Assembly (NCBI RefSeq): GCF_016801865.2
Contig: NC_068938.1
Span: forward strand, 81,232,886 to 81,296,885
Origin: Culex pipiens pallens
Lineage: Eukaryota > Arthropoda > Insecta > Diptera > Culicidae
Length of the DNA stretch: 64,000 bases
Reading direction: 5' to 3'
The position numbers and the translations under genes were made by a program. This document shows, piece after piece, positions 23,755 to 36,137 of the stretch. The notes beneath the pieces are model-generated. The model saw nothing but the letters and a program-made list of their open reading frames with translations, searched no databases and was not told where the DNA came from. The stretch's first letter is position 1. Each line of letters begins with the position of its first letter.

Positions 23755-24438
23755 TAATTTTAAATCCTGCTGAAACTTTTTTGGTGCCTTCGGTATGCGA
23801 TGCCCAAAGAAGCAAATCATTAGTTTGTCCATATAATTTTCCATGCAAATTTGACAGCTGTCCATACAAAAATGATACAATGAAAATTCAAAACTCAGTA
23901 TCTTTTGAAGGAATTTTTTGATCGATTTGGTGTCTTCGATAAAGTTGAAGGTATGGATAAGGACTACTCAGAAAAGAAATTAAACACGGTAATTTTTTTT
24001 TTGAGATTTTCAATTTTATTTTTGTCATTTTAATCAAAATAAAACGCAATTTTTATTTTTTAATGTGTTTCAGAAATTTCTCTATTTTTTTGCTTTCTTG
24101 AACTTTGTTGAAACGACCCTTAGTTGCTTTCGAAAACAATATTTTCATTTTTTAAATCGATACTACATTACAAAAGGGTGTAGTCTTGAGTGTTTGGCCC
24201 TTTTGAAATGTTAGTCCTGATTATAAAATATTATTTTAGGAAAAATCGGAAAATTTCACGAATGTTTCATACATAAACATTGAAAATAGGACCATTAGTT
24301 GCTGAGTTATCGACATTGAAAAATGATGGGTTGTTGGGTGACACTTAGAAAACATAATTTTTTCGGTTTTTAATCTTTGCATGGTAATTTCTTAGCAACT
24401 ACTAAGAGTCGTATCAACAAAGTTCAAAAAATCCATGT
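23755..24438. mobile_element. Fragment of the GAGCAATTCTC foldback family
   Basis: Carries the family blocks CTGAAACTTTTTTGGTGCCT, TTGATCGATTTGGTGTCTTC and the ATGTTAGTC centre near 24210. It is broken into by the next copy, which starts at 24439. Confidence 0.6.
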
Positions 24439-25964
24439 GAGCAATTCTCTACCAAAACCGGAAATGGATTTTGTTTGTATATTTTGATTTGGCTCAAACT
24501 TTGTGGGGGCCTTCCCTATAACCAAATAAACTATTTTGTGTGATTGTTTCATCCATACAAGTCTCCATACAATTTTGGCTGCTGTCCATACAAAAATGGT
24601 ATGTAAATATTCAAACTGCTGTAACTTTTGAGTGAATTTTCTGATCAATTTGGTGTCTTCGGCAAAGTTGTAGGTATTGTTGAGGACTTTTGAGAAAAAA
24701 ATAAGTACACGGAAAAAAATTTGCAGATTTTTTAATCAACTTTTTTTCACTAAAACTCAATTCTCCCAAAATACGTATTTTTTGATTTTCGAGATTTTTT
24801 GATATGTTTTAGGGGACAAAAATCCGCAACTTTTGAGCCATAGAAAAACATGGTCAAAAAATCTGCCGCCGAGTTATGAATTTTTGAAAAAAACAGTGAT
24901 TTTTGAAAAAAATCGAAGTTTCATGCAAAAACAAGTTTGACATTATTTTTTAATGCAAAATTCAATTTGCAATCGAAAAGTACTTTAGTGATTTTTTTGA
25001 TAAAGTGCTCCGCTTTCGAAATATAACCACTGAAAGTTTAATTTTAGCGAAATATTTGCAGTTTTTCAATTTTTAAAAATAGTGACCATAAATGACCATT
25101 TCTAAAAATATTTTTTTTGAAAAGTTCAGAAAATTTGCTATAAAATTGCCTAAGAGACATTGAAGATTGGACCTCGGGTTGCTGAGATAGAGCCGCTTTA
25201 AGAAAAAGAAACACGATAATTGAAGTTTTCTTAATCTCACCAAAACAACCCACCATTTTCTAATGACCATATCTCAGCAAATAATGGTCCGATTTTCAAT
25301 GTTAAAACATGAAAAATTCGTGAAATTTTCCGATCTTTTCGAAAAAAATATTTTGATTTTTTTTTAATCAAGACTAGCATTTTAAATGGGCCTAATACTC
25401 AATGTTTGGCCCTTTTAAAATGTTAGTCTTGATTTAACTTGAAAACGGTGCACCTAATCAAAATTTTTCTAGAGTACAAATTGAAATTTAATTTATATCG
25501 AAAATTGAATTTGAAAAATTTTTGCGACCAGTATTTCGATTTTTTGAAAAAGTCGGTATTGATTCAAAAATGTTTAATTCGGTCAAAGATATTGGGTTGG
25601 GATTTGATGTCCCCTAAAACATGCCAGAAAAAAATTAAATAATGTTTTTTAAATCAAGTTTTAGTGACAAAAAGTGACCAAAAAGAATTAACCTTGTATC
25701 ATTTTGTTCAGTGTAGATTTTATCCATACCTAAAACTTTGCCTAAGACACCAAATCGATCAAAAAAATCCTTCAAAAGATACAGATTTTTGAATTTTCAT
25801 ATATCATGTTTGTATGGTAAGCTGCCAAATTTATATGGAAAACAATATGGACAAACTAATGATGCAAAATGACTTCTTTGGGCATATCAGAGCAACAAAA
25901 AAGTTTCAGCCGGATTAACAAATACAAAAAAAAAATCAAAGACCGGAATCTCTGAGAATTGCAC
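24439..25964. mobile_element. GAGCAATTCTC foldback, older copy
   Basis: Left end GAGCAATTCTCTACCAAAAC; right end GACCGGAATCTCTGAGAATT followed by GCAC. The palindrome centre is near 25402, at the paired AAATGTTAGTC blocks. The left arm is longer than the right, and the two arms match different sub-variants, suggesting recombination. TSD not clear. Confidence 0.6.
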
Positions 25965-27790
25965 TGCTACTAAAGAATCGTACAACTTTATGAAATTATA
26001 AAATAAATCTTATTTTTATCCCGGTTCGAAAAATTTAGAACTTTTTATTTAATCAATTTGTTTAGACAGTTAGTTATCCATGCTCCACGACCATAAAATT
26101 GCTTTCAAATTTGGCAAAGTTCGAGAGAACATGTTTATGAAAAACATTGGCACATAAAGTTGAAATGGAATTAAAATCGTGCAGAAATAATGCTTTTCTT
26201 GGCAATTTACATTTTTCCGATCAAGACTTACTAGTTTCAGCTCGTGGATACGTAGATAATCATTGAATTTATAAGATATTCAGACATTTGAAGCAAGTTT
26301 TTGAAGTGTATGACACCATTCTTATGGTACGAAGTAGTTTTATGATATTTTTTATAGTTTCATTTATGGTTTTTGTTATAATTGGCTTAGTTCAAAAGAA
26401 TTTTCATAGTGTAAAAAGTGCTTCATAAATTTAAACGTCAAACTGTAATTTTTCAAATACCATTAAACAAGCTCTTCCTGCACAACGCGCTCTGAAGAAA
26501 TTAATTACCGTAAACCGGGGTGACTTTGATAGGATATCAATTTGCTTTTGGAATATTTTTCAAAAGGTAAGGTTTTTCTCACGATTATTATTTCTAAAAT
26601 ATTTACTGGGGTAGGCCACACAAAGTCCATGCAAAATACTTATTTTAAATACCGAGGTGACTTTGAAAGTCATAGTTTTTCTTGTTAAAATCATATTTGA
26701 GATGTTCAAACTTTGTTTGTACGTTAAATGTACCATCACTAAAGTAGCTGGTAAAGTTTTTAAGAAAAAAAATCTTTGTTTGTATTTAGTTAACTAAGTT
26801 TCAAAGCTTTTTAACAAAATACAGGTAAGCAAAGTTGTTAAAAAGTCTGAATTTCGCCTGAAATTTGTAAACCTAGCTTTGTTTATAAAATTTTCGATTT
26901 AAATTGCATTTTATACTGAATTTGAAGCACGAATCACAAGTTTTCACATTTTACATGAAATGTTTTCACCCGAAATTGCTTATAAATTTTGAGATTTGTT
27001 TGAATTGTGTTTCAAAAACACATATCATTTATTATCTACAAACTTATTCAGCCGTCTCCTAGTGGATAATTTTCCAAGGAATTCGAAGATGCACTCCGTT
27101 TTCCGATTCAAAATCATATTTATTGAGAAAATCCTGATACTTAGAGAAGTTTAAAATTATAACTTTCATCAACATTTTCTTAACTATCGTTAACTAACTT
27201 TTTAAACTTTTCAAAATTTTATGAAAAGTTCTTCTTGAGGTACTTTGAACACTTCTCTACCACAGTCAGTATGATTCTAAACCATTCCGTAAGTATTTTA
27301 ATTGTACTCTTCATTTTGCGGAAAAATCGCAAACCTATCAAAGTCACCCCGTTTTACGGTATATCAATTCAATTTTCATCCAATTAAGTCACGGAAAACA
27401 AATCTCAATTTTTTTTTGGGTCAATATATTATTTTCAAAGAATATAAAAACAATTGTCGTGGAAAAACAGGTTACCAAAAATAAATTGATTTATTTTCAT
27501 TCCATATTAGCAGTTTTTTTGTTGCAAAACAAATAAGCAAGATCAATTTCTAGTCACAAATGCTTCCAAAATTATTATTAGCTGAAATCAACCATAACAT
27601 GAAATTTACAGGGCAAATTGGGTTCTATCATTTTTTTGTATATTTTCAAAACATTCAAATAGGAAAAATGTTAACTTTCACTCGAATTTCGGGAATTCCC
27701 GAAAAATTTACAAATTTTCCGGGAAATGGAAAATATTTTCTCGGAAAATCCCGGGATTTTTTTCCCCGTTACGAGAAATTGGGCATTCAA
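25965..27790. mobile_element. Decayed relative of the CCCGGG hAT-like element
   Basis: Matches 9702-11189 at ATGCTCCACGACCATAAAAT, at GAAATTTACAG.CAA near 27602, and at the right end TTCGGGAATTCCCG to GAGAAATTGGGCATTC. It has lost the perfect ends of the intact copy. A separate TA element (26508-27359) sits inside. Confidence 0.65.
26508..27359. mobile_element. CCGTAAACCGGGGTGAC element, long form, TA target
   Basis: Ends CCGTAAACCGGGGTGACTTT and GTCACCCCGTTTTACGG; TA at 26506-26507 and 27360-27361. CTATCAAAGTCACCCC-type motifs are shared with the 132-bp element at 50024-50155. AT-rich interior, no transposase. Confidence 0.8.
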
Positions 27791-28749
27791 CCCCCTGTCG
27801 ATTTTTCAATTAACTTAAATCGATGATAATTTGATCGAAAAGCCCATTTTTTCTTTTGCTAAATACTTTGCGAGAATTATTTTTCCTCCCTTTGGCTCAC
27901 AGCCTACAAGCTCTGCTGTCGCCATCGTCCCAGTTGTTTACTCAAACTTTTTCTTCTTTCCCCCTTTCTTCCGGAGGTCACTACTACTCTTCCCACAACT
28001 AGTGTTCGGGGAAAGAGACCGGAATCCGTTACGCCACAGTAAGCTGATTTATGTTTTTAATCCTTTTTCTGTGGCAGTAGAACTCGAGGGAGGCGGGGGA
28101 GCGGGGAAAGTGAGTTTTCTCGTATTGGTTGACTTTTCTTTTTGTGTTTTTCCCACCGGAAAATTCTACCCTTGGAAGGCGTTCGTTCCGCTTCGGTGCT
28201 TTGGGTCCACTTTGGACTTGCTGTGTTGCTTTTGTTCCTATTGTTTGAGGTCGAGCTTAATGCTATCATAAAATTGTTGTCTTTTGTTGGAAAATGTTGT
28301 CTTTTCCTGTGAAAACAGAAAATTTCAACTTTTTTTCTCTAAAGTTCATCGTGAGGAAGAAAAAATTTCGTCCATCAGTCTCATCCATCATCAACAGTCG
28401 GCCACCTTAATGTCGAAATAATCGACCAACGTGCTAAAAAAATCTAACCTCAAACATAATCCCAGAATCCTTCTGTCGTGTCCATTTTTTTCGCTCTCTC
28501 TCTCTAAGTACACGCAAGTAAATCGATCTCGACCCGAAAGCTAAGCAGGATGACTCTCCCACGCACACATGTGATGAAAGGGATGGGCTCGGAAATAATG
28601 ATGGATTAATGTTCACCCGCGTTTCAGGGTTGAAACTCAAGTCTTCGACGAAGGATTGAATTCGGGGCTTTGCGGTCCCTTTCTTAATGGACCTACCGTA
28701 AGCTGGGGTGAAATTATTATTATTTTATTTTTCGACTACAAAGGAATTG
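27791..28749. other. Mostly unique intronic sequence
   Basis: Contains a long plus-strand ORF (27831-28271), but it is rich in Phe, Ser and Leu from C/T-rich sequence, has no domain signature and no splice support. A (CT)n run lies at about 28493-28505, and a lone CCGTAAGCTGGGGTGAA motif near 28696 is a relic end. Confidence 0.4.
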
Positions 28750-29109
28750 GAGCAATCCTCTACGAAATCGGTCTTTTTTCTTTAATTTTAATTTTTGTAT
28801 TTTTTAATCCGACTGAAATTTTTTTGGTGCCTTCAGTTTGCCCAAAGAAGCCATTTTGCATCATAAGTTGTCCATATTATTTTCCATACAAATTTGGCAG
28901 CTGGCCATACAAAAATGATGTATGAAAATTCAAAAATCTGTATCTTTTGAAGGAATTTTTTGATCGATTTGGTGTCTTCGGCAAAGTTGTAGGTATGGAT
29001 ATGGACTACACTGAAAAAAAATGATGCACGGTAAAAAAAATTTGGTGATTTTTGATTTAACTTTTTTTTCAATAAAACTTGATTTGCAAAAAATACTATT
29101 TTTAATTTT

Positions 29110-29372
29110 AAAGCGGATGATTTTGGGTTCGATTTCCATCTGCTGCAACCTTCCATCGGATGAGGAAGTAAAATGTAGATCCCGGCCTTGGTTGTTAGGC
29201 CGTTAAGTCATTCCAGGTGTAGGAGTCGTCTCCATGCCATAAGTACAAACAACACACCAAACCAAGCCTACTCCGGTGGAATCGCTGGCGGCGGTTGGAC
29301 TCGCAATCCAAAGGTCTTCAGTTCAAACACTGGGGTGGAAGGTTCCTTGGAGTAGAAAGAGGTTTGGATGCT
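29110..29372 (+). mobile_element. SINE copy 3, truncated at both ends
   Basis: Begins inside the tRNA head (AAAGCGGATGATTTTGGG), includes the B box GGTTCGATTTCC, the whole body and the second tRNA-like unit, and stops abruptly at GAGGTTTGGATG. Comparison with the intact arm at 29985-30170 shows about 150 bp of foldback missing here, so the junctions reflect deletion as well as insertion. Confidence 0.8.
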
Positions 29373-29649
29373 TCATTTTTCGATGTAAAATCAAATTTGC
29401 AATCAAAAAGTACTTAAGTGAAATTTTGATAAAGTGCACCGTTTTCAAGTTAAATCCATTTTTAGGTGATTTTTTTGAAAACAGTCGCAGTTTTTCATTT
29501 TTTTAAATTAGTGCACATGTTTGCCCACTTTGAAAAAAATATTTTTGAAGAGCTGAGAAAATTCTCTATATTTTACATTTTTGAACTTTGTTGATACGAC
29601 CCTTAGTTGCTGAGATATTGCCATGCAAAGATTTAAAAACAGGAAAATT

Positions 29650-31581
29650 GAGCAATTCTCTACGAAATCGGTCTTTTTTCTTCAATTTTAATTTTTGTAT
29701 TTTTTAATCCGACTGAAACTTTTTTGGTGCCTTCGGTATGCCCAAAGAAGCCATTTTGCATCATTAGTTTGTCCATATAATTTTCCATACAAATTTGGCA
29801 GCTGTCCATACAAAAATGATGTATGAAAATTCAAAAATCTGTATCTTTTGAAGGAATTTTTTGATCGATTTGGTGTCTTCGGCAAAGTTGTAGGTATGGA
29901 TACGGACTACACTGGAAAAAAATAATACACGGTAAAAAAAATTTGGTGATTTTTTTATTTAACTTTTTATCACTAAAACTTGATTTACAAAAAAACACTA
30001 TTTTTAATTTTTTTTATTTTTTGATATGTTTTAGAAGGCATAAAATGCCAACTTTTCAGAAATTTCCAGGTTGTGCAAAAAATCATTGACCGAGTTATGA
30101 ATTTTTTAATCAATACTGATTTTTTCAAAAAATCGAAATTTTGGTCGTAAAAATTTTTCAACTTCATTTTTCGATGTAAAATCAAATTTGCAATAAAAAA
30201 GTACTTTAGTGAAATTTTGATAAAGTGCACCGTTTTCAAGTTAAAGCCATATTTAAGTGACTTTTTTGAAAATAGTCGCAGTTTTTCATTTTTTAAAATT
30301 AGTGCACATGTTTGCCCAGTTTTGGAAAAAATATTTTTGAAAAGCTGAGAAAATTCTCTATATTTTGCTTATTCGGACTTTGTTGATACGACCTTTAGTT
30401 GCTGAGATATTGCAATGCAAAGGTTTAAAAACAGGAAAATTGATGTTTTCTAAGTTTCACCCAAACAACCCACCATTTTTTATCGACAATATCTCAGCAA
30501 TTAATGGTCCGATTTTCAATGTTAATATATGAAGCAATTGTGAAATTTTCCGATCTTTTCGAAAAAAATATTTTCGGAATTTTCAAATCAAGACTAACAT
30601 TTTAAAAGGGCGTAATATTGAATGTTTGGCCTTTTTGAAATGTTAGTCTTGATTTGAAAATTCCGAAAATATTTTTTTCGAAAAGATCGGAAAATTTCAC
30701 AATTGTTTCATGTATTAACATTGAAAATCGGACCATTAGTTGCTAAGATATTGAAGATAGAAAATGGTGGGTTGTTTGGGTGAAACTTAGAAAACATCAA
30801 TTTTCCTGTTTTTAAACCTTTGCATTGCAATATCTCAGCAACTAAAGGTCGTACCAACAAAGTCCGGATAAGCAAAATATAGAGAATTTTCTCAGCTTTT
30901 CAAAAATATTTTTTCCAAAACTGGGCAAACATGTGCACTAATTTTAAAAAATGAAAAACTGCGACTATTTTCAAAAAAGTCACTTAAATATGGCTTTAAC
31001 TTGAAAACGGTGCACTTTATCAAAATTTCACTAAAGTACTTTTTTATTGCAAATTTGATTTTACATCGAAAAATGAAGTTGAAAAATTTTTACGACCAAA
31101 ATTTCGATTTTTTGAAAAAATCAGTATTGATTAAAAAATTCATAACTCGGTCAATGATTTTTTGCACAACCTGGAAATTTCTGAAAAGTTGGCATTTTAT
31201 GTCCTCTAAAACATATCAAAAAATAAAAAAAATTAAAAATAGTGTTTTTTTGTAAATCAAGTTTTAGTGATAAAAAGTTAAATAAAAAAATCACCAAATT
31301 TTTTTTACCGTGTATTATTTTTTTCCAGTGTAGTCCGTATCCATACCTACAACTTTGCCGAAGACACCAAATCGATCAAAAAATTCCTTCAAAAGATACA
31401 GATTTTTGAATTTTCATACATCATTTTTGTATGGACAGCTGCCAAATTTGTATGGAAAATTATATGGACAAACTAATGATGCAAAATGGCTTCTTTGGGT
31501 ATACCGAAGGCACCAAAAAAGTTTCAGTCGGATTAAAAAATACAAAAAAAATCGAATGACCGAAATCCTAGAGAACTGCTC
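29650..31581. mobile_element. Inner GAGCAATTCTC foldback, near-perfect 1.9-kb palindrome, TSD AATT
   Basis: Ends GAGCAATTCTCTACGAAATC and GAGAACTGCTC, with AATT at 29646-29649 and 31582-31585. The arms of about 965 bp meet near 30616. Deleting it restores the family phrase AGGAAAATTGATG, known intact at 30434-30446, so the empty site is confirmed inside the window. An 84-codon ORF appears on opposite strands at 29985-30239 and 31001-31255, one residue different, showing how similar the arms are. Confidence 0.92.
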
Positions 31582-32991
31582 AATTGATGATTTCTAAGTC
31601 CCAACCAAACAACGCACAATTTTCCAATGTCGATATCTCAGCAAATAATGGTCCGATTTTGAATGTTAAAATATGAAACAGTCGTGAAATTTCGATCGTT
31701 TCGAAAAAAATGTTTTCAAAAATTTTAAACCAAGACTAACATTTTAAAAGGGCGAAATATTGAATGATTGGCCCTTTTGAAATGTTAGTCTTGGTTTAAA
31801 AATTTTGAAAATATTTTTTTTCGAAAAGATCGGAAAATTTTACGAATGTTTCATATTTTAACATTGAAAATCGGACCATTAGTTGCTGAGATATCGACAT
31901 TAGAAAATGGTGTGTTGTTTGGGTGGGACTTAGAAAACATCAATTTTCCTGTTTTTAAACCTTTACATGGCAATATCTCAGCAACTAAGGGTCGTATCAA
32001 CAAAGTTCAAGAATGCAAAATATAGAGAATTTTCTCAGCTTTTCAAAAATATTTTTTTCAAAAGTGGGCAAACATGTGCACTAATTTTAAAAATGAAATA
32101 CTGCGACTATTTTCAAAAAAGTCACCTAAAAATGGATTTAAACTTGAAAACGGTGCACTTTATCAAAATTTTCCTAAAGTACTTTTTGATTGCAAATATG
32201 TTTTTAAATCGATAAATAAAGTTGAAAAATTTTGCGACCTATTTTTCGATTTTTTGAAAAAAATCAGTATTGATTTAAAAATTCATAACTCGCTCAAAGA
32301 TTTTTTGCACAACCTGGAAATTTCTGAAAAGTTGGCATTGAATGTCCTCTCAAACATATCAAAAAATAAAAAAAATAAAAATAGTGTTTGTTTTTTTGCA
32401 AATCAAGTTTTAGTGACAAAAAGTTAAATAAAAAATCACTTAAATTTTTTTTTACCGTGCATCATTTTTTTTCAGTGTAGTCCATATTCATACCTACAAC
32501 TTTGCCGAAGACACCAAATCGATCAATAAATTCCTTCAAAAGATACAGATTTTTGAATTTTCATACATCATTTTTGTATGGCCAGCTACCAAATTTGTAT
32601 GGAAAATTATATGGACAAACTAATGATGCAAAATGGCTTCGTTGGGCATATCGAAGGCAACAAAAAAGTATCAGTTGGATTAAAAAATACAAAAAAAAAT
32701 CGAATGACCGAAATCTGAGAGAATTGCTCATTGGACGATTTGTCAAACATAACTGAAAATTCAAATTACTGGTGTTTGCTCGTGTTTAGACCAAACCTCA
32801 TGAAATTTTCAGCGCAAGTTTTCTGGAATGTCTTCTTTCAGATGCGTTTTGAAAAACTTAGCTACCTATTTCCGTACTAAAATTATTGATATTTTCGTGA
32901 AAATTACGATTTTGACCGACACTGACTATTTTGACGATATCTCCAAAAATATTGATCGGACCCATTTCATTTTTTGAGCACTTAAATCTTG

Positions 32992-33158
32992 GGGACCATC
33001 CACAAACCACGTGGACACTTTTTTGGTAATCTCGAACCCCCCCTCCCCTCTCGTGGACAATTGTCCATACAATAAAAATCATTTTTGTATGGAGCGTGGA
33101 CAATCGCCATAACCCCTCCCCCCCCCCTAAAGTGTCCACGTGGTTTATGGATGGTCCC
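32992..33158. mobile_element. GGGACCATCC miniature element, copy 1
   Basis: Ends GGGACCATCCACAAACCACG and CGTGGTTTATGGATGGTCCC, then GTGGACAC. Short stem around TTTTTGTATGGAGCGTGGAC and C-rich runs. TTG flanks both sides. Second copy at 57778-57942. Confidence 0.8.
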
Positions 33159-33241
33159 TTGATATAGTTTCTTAATATTATTCCAAATTGCAGCCAAATC
33201 CATTCATAGCAACCAATGTTTCAGCGGTTTGAATTTTGGAG

Positions 33242-33502
33242 ACTGAGCAATTCTCTACGAAATCGGTCTTTTTCAGAAAATTAATTTTTGTTTTTTTTTA
33301 ATCCGACTGAAACTTGTTTGGTGCCTTGTCCATATAATTTTCTACACAAATTTGGCAGCTGTCCATACAAAAACGGTGTATGAAAATTCTAAAATCTGTA
33401 TCTTTTGAAGAAATTTTTTGATCGATTTGGTGTCTTCGGCAAAGTTGTAGGTTTGGATAAGGACTGCACTGAAAAAAATAATACACGGTAAAAAAAATTA
33501 GC
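33242..33502. mobile_element. Left-end fragment of the GAGCAATTCTC family
   Basis: Starts GAGCAATTCTCTACGAAATC and keeps the first 260 bp of the arm up to TACACGGTAAAAAAAATTAG, where it meets the poly(T) of the next feature. Confidence 0.65.
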
Positions 33503-33506
33503 GAGA

Positions 33507-33843
33507 TTTTTTTTTTCTTCTTAATGCTATATTTATTGAATTGAATTGAGGAATCAACCAACGAATTCAATCATGAAAACAAACATTTCAATGTTCCAAA
33601 TTCACGACAATTTATTGTTTCATATTTTCCACACCGATGTCCCGTCACCGTGTACTGATAACACACACAACACAAATCGTTTGTTGATCCACTGCTGTAC
33701 CCTTTTTTGACTGCCTTTTTTTTGCTTATGCCCGCCAAAGTCATTGTGGTAAAACTTCCGGGGTGTGGGCGTGATGGTTGAACGAAAAAAAAAATATTTA
33801 GGAAAGAAAGATGTTTAAGCCACATTTCACGCGCTGATACCAC
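33507..33843 (-). pseudogene. Possible retroposed mRNA with AATAAA signal and poly(A) tail
   Basis: On the minus strand an ORF of up to 90 codons (33571-33843) ends with a Cys-rich segment (LCCVCYQY, GHRCGK, INCREF, LKC). It is followed by an untranslated stretch, AATAAA (33532-33537) and, about 15 bases on, a run of A that abuts a foldback arm. A genomically encoded A tail after a polyadenylation signal is the mark of retroposition. An internal Met near 33754 may be the real start (MTLAGISKKK). I do not recognise the protein, and a TSD was not found. It could also be the 3' end of a retrotransposon. Confidence 0.4.
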
Positions 33844-35269
33844 AAGCTTTCTTCACTGTGCGTGAGTGGTTATGGGTGTGTTTTACGTCATTTCCGTTCA
33901 AGGGAAAACTGACATGAATAATCGAGCTGTTTTAGAAAAGCTGTCGAATGGATATTTTAGTTTGTGCAAAAATTCTTTTAAGATATTTTTGTAGTTTTTT
34001 ATAGCTTAGACACAATAGTGTCTACAGAAAATATTTTGCGAAATTTCACTATATAAAATCATTATGTGTCAATTTCAGGCATTCAAACTAAACGTCTGTA
34101 TGTTTTAAAATGATAATTTAAAATAAATTTCTAATATGATTTGCTCAAATCAGCTATCGCAACATTTTCCCAGTGATTGCGCACTAATCCCACAATTTAT
34201 CCCCATCATCATCATCATCATTATCACTCACAATGACAGCATTGTCATCGCCAGTGTGAGCGGCGTCGCGACGCCGCCGCCATGGCCACGTCATCGTTCA
34301 TCGACAACGGCATTTCCATGTCAGTAGAATTTGTGACAGGAGAAGAAGGAGCCTAGGCCTTTGTGGATTGGAAACTGCGCTTGACAGGTCGGAGGCTTTG
34401 TTTTTGCCATCAATTGTGAGGTGCTTCTTTTAAAAGGGGGAACAGGGGGTAAAATGGATCGACTTTAAGATTTGCAGCATTTTCAATCAAAACAAGGGCG
34501 TCTGTATTGCAGGACAATGTTGAAATTCTCACAGTCAAATGTGACATTTAACCCCCTAACACACCGCAATAAATTCACGGCTGGAGGGGCTCCATTGTTC
34601 CCAGAATGGAGATCATCCTGTTGAGACAGCTAAAACACCGTTCTTCTTTATTTGAGCGAACAATCACTGGCAAACGGCCTTCCGTTTGCTTTTTGTCGAG
34701 CCCTGAAAAACAAGCTGGAATTTAGCGAGAAATCGTCGTTAAATTTGAGCTTCAACGAGAGGAAAAAAAACTTTTCCCTCGTTTGTTTTTGTTGACCAAA
34801 CCCCGTAGAAAGTTGGCGCTCGTTTTTACCCCAGTGGTGTGTGGGTGGCTGGGTGGTGGTGTGTTTTTGCTGCTCTGACCCTGGCGCCAGCTGAAAAATT
34901 GCATGATAAATCGCTTTTCATGACACGACAAACCTGCGAGAACAGGTCACCCCATACCGCACCACCACCACCACCAGCCGGCAGGTTATTCAAATATATA
35001 TTACATAAACATTACCTGTCCCATAAATCATATCTGGCGTCACCAGGCTGCAGGAATGTCGCGCACGTGCAGCTTTTGGAGGAGAAAACACAAGTGAACG
35101 CACGTGTTGGGTTGACTGGCGCCGATTTTTAGGACAGGGATAAAGGATGAAAATATACTAAAATGAATTGGACCACTGGAAAAATTCATTTCAAATTTGA
35201 AATTCAAATTATTGAACATGTAAAAGTGAAAGTTCAAAAAAGGGCAAAAAATGTCAAAATATTTTGAAG
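33844..35269. other. Apparently unique intronic sequence
   Basis: Contains an (ATC)n run near 34204 and a GC-richer patch near 34255-34310. No repeats with ends, no exon with domain or splice support. Confidence 0.4.
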
Positions 35270-35339
35270 ATTAAACGCAAATTTGCTGAGCAAATAAATA
35301 AAAGAGCAACGTTTGCACTCCATCCAATAGTATGAACTG

Positions 35340-35700
35340 ATTTTCAGGATTTAAATTGTACACCCAACCGGCGGTCGCATGATTGTGATGCATGGCGGCA
35401 TGAAAGTATATCAGAATCTGCATGAAATCTGTCCTCATGCATTTTTTGCGATATAGGGGTATGACATTTTTGCCCGTTACCGACAATTATCGACATTACC
35501 GACGGCTGATTGATTGCATTGTAGAAAAAAAAGTTAACTGAATGAGGTTTGAACCATAAACTTCTCGGTTGTTGACCCGACACGCTACCACCGCGCCATG
35601 GACGCTTGATGAAATGAGAGGGATGTACATCTGTATTGTTGCTCGGAGACGCGCCAGCATTATATGTGTTGGTGAGAACTGACATGTTTACACGCGGCGC
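35340..35700 (-). mobile_element. Possible tRNA-related SINE with conserved body
   Basis: On the minus strand near 35541-35606 there is an A-box-like TGGCGCGGTGGTAGCG and a perfect B box GGTTCAAACC, followed by a T run. The downstream body contains CGCAAAAAATGCATGAGGAC. A 164-codon ORF spans it but is typical of a SINE read through. No second copy is present, so limits are uncertain. Confidence 0.4.
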
Positions 35701-35840
35701 AAAATGAGCTATGAGCTTGCTGCAAAAACTGTTATAAAATATAACATTTTCTACAGCAAATCCACTGTTGCAGATTTTGATATATATTTTTCCTTCGGGT
35801 GTATTTAAAATGTAACAAGTCACGAAAATCAGATTCAACC

Positions 35841-36085
35841 CGCGTCGTACATTTAACCAACTAGATTTACCAATGTGGATAAAAAAGACGGGTGCTGAAA
35901 AAATCTAGTTTTTCCACGAATAGAATAATTTTTATTTTTCAATATTGGAAAACACACTTTCCATTAATTATTTGTTAAGTTGAAGTTTGTTTTCAAACTT
36001 TTTTTTTAATTCAAAACAAGTGTCAAACTCCAAAACGGCATCGAAAAATGTTGCTTTTCGATACAAGAATTTAACAACAGCTACA
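35841..36085. other. AT-rich spacer
   Basis: Nothing recognised apart from a T run that becomes part of the next element's TSD. Confidence 0.4.
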
Positions 36086-36107
36086 TTTTTTTTTTGAACA
36101 AAGATCG

Positions 36108-36137
36108 AGCATGAGCATGAGCATGAGCATGAGCATG
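36108..36137. repeat. (GAGCAT)n microsatellite
   Basis: About four and a half perfect copies, forming the tail of the retroposon on the minus strand. Confidence 0.85.

Larger units (their letters stand above)
28750..32729. mobile_element. Outer GAGCAATTCTC foldback, TSD ATTG, hosting a copy of itself
   Basis: Left end GAGCAATCCTCTACGAAATC, right end GAGAGAATTGCTC, with ATTG at 28746-28749 and 32730-32733. The arms meet near 31765 at the mirrored AAGACTAACATTTTAAAAGG blocks. Another complete copy (29650-31581) is inserted in the left half, and a SINE fragment replaces part of the left arm at about 29110-29372. ORFs starting MPKTPNRS recur in each arm and are not genes. Confidence 0.88.

Noticed and set aside
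27831..28271. The longest non-palindromic ORF of the central region (146 codons)
   Set aside because: Composition follows C/T-rich DNA, no domain, no splice sites with fitting phase, and no repeat of the signal elsewhere.
29985..31255. Mirror 84-codon ORFs on opposite strands that look like conserved genes
   Set aside because: They are the two arms of one palindromic transposon; conservation comes from arm identity, and family copies elsewhere are broken by stops.
35344..35838. A 164-codon minus-strand ORF as a protein gene
   Set aside because: It crosses a tRNA-like block with A and B boxes and looks like a SINE read in one open frame.
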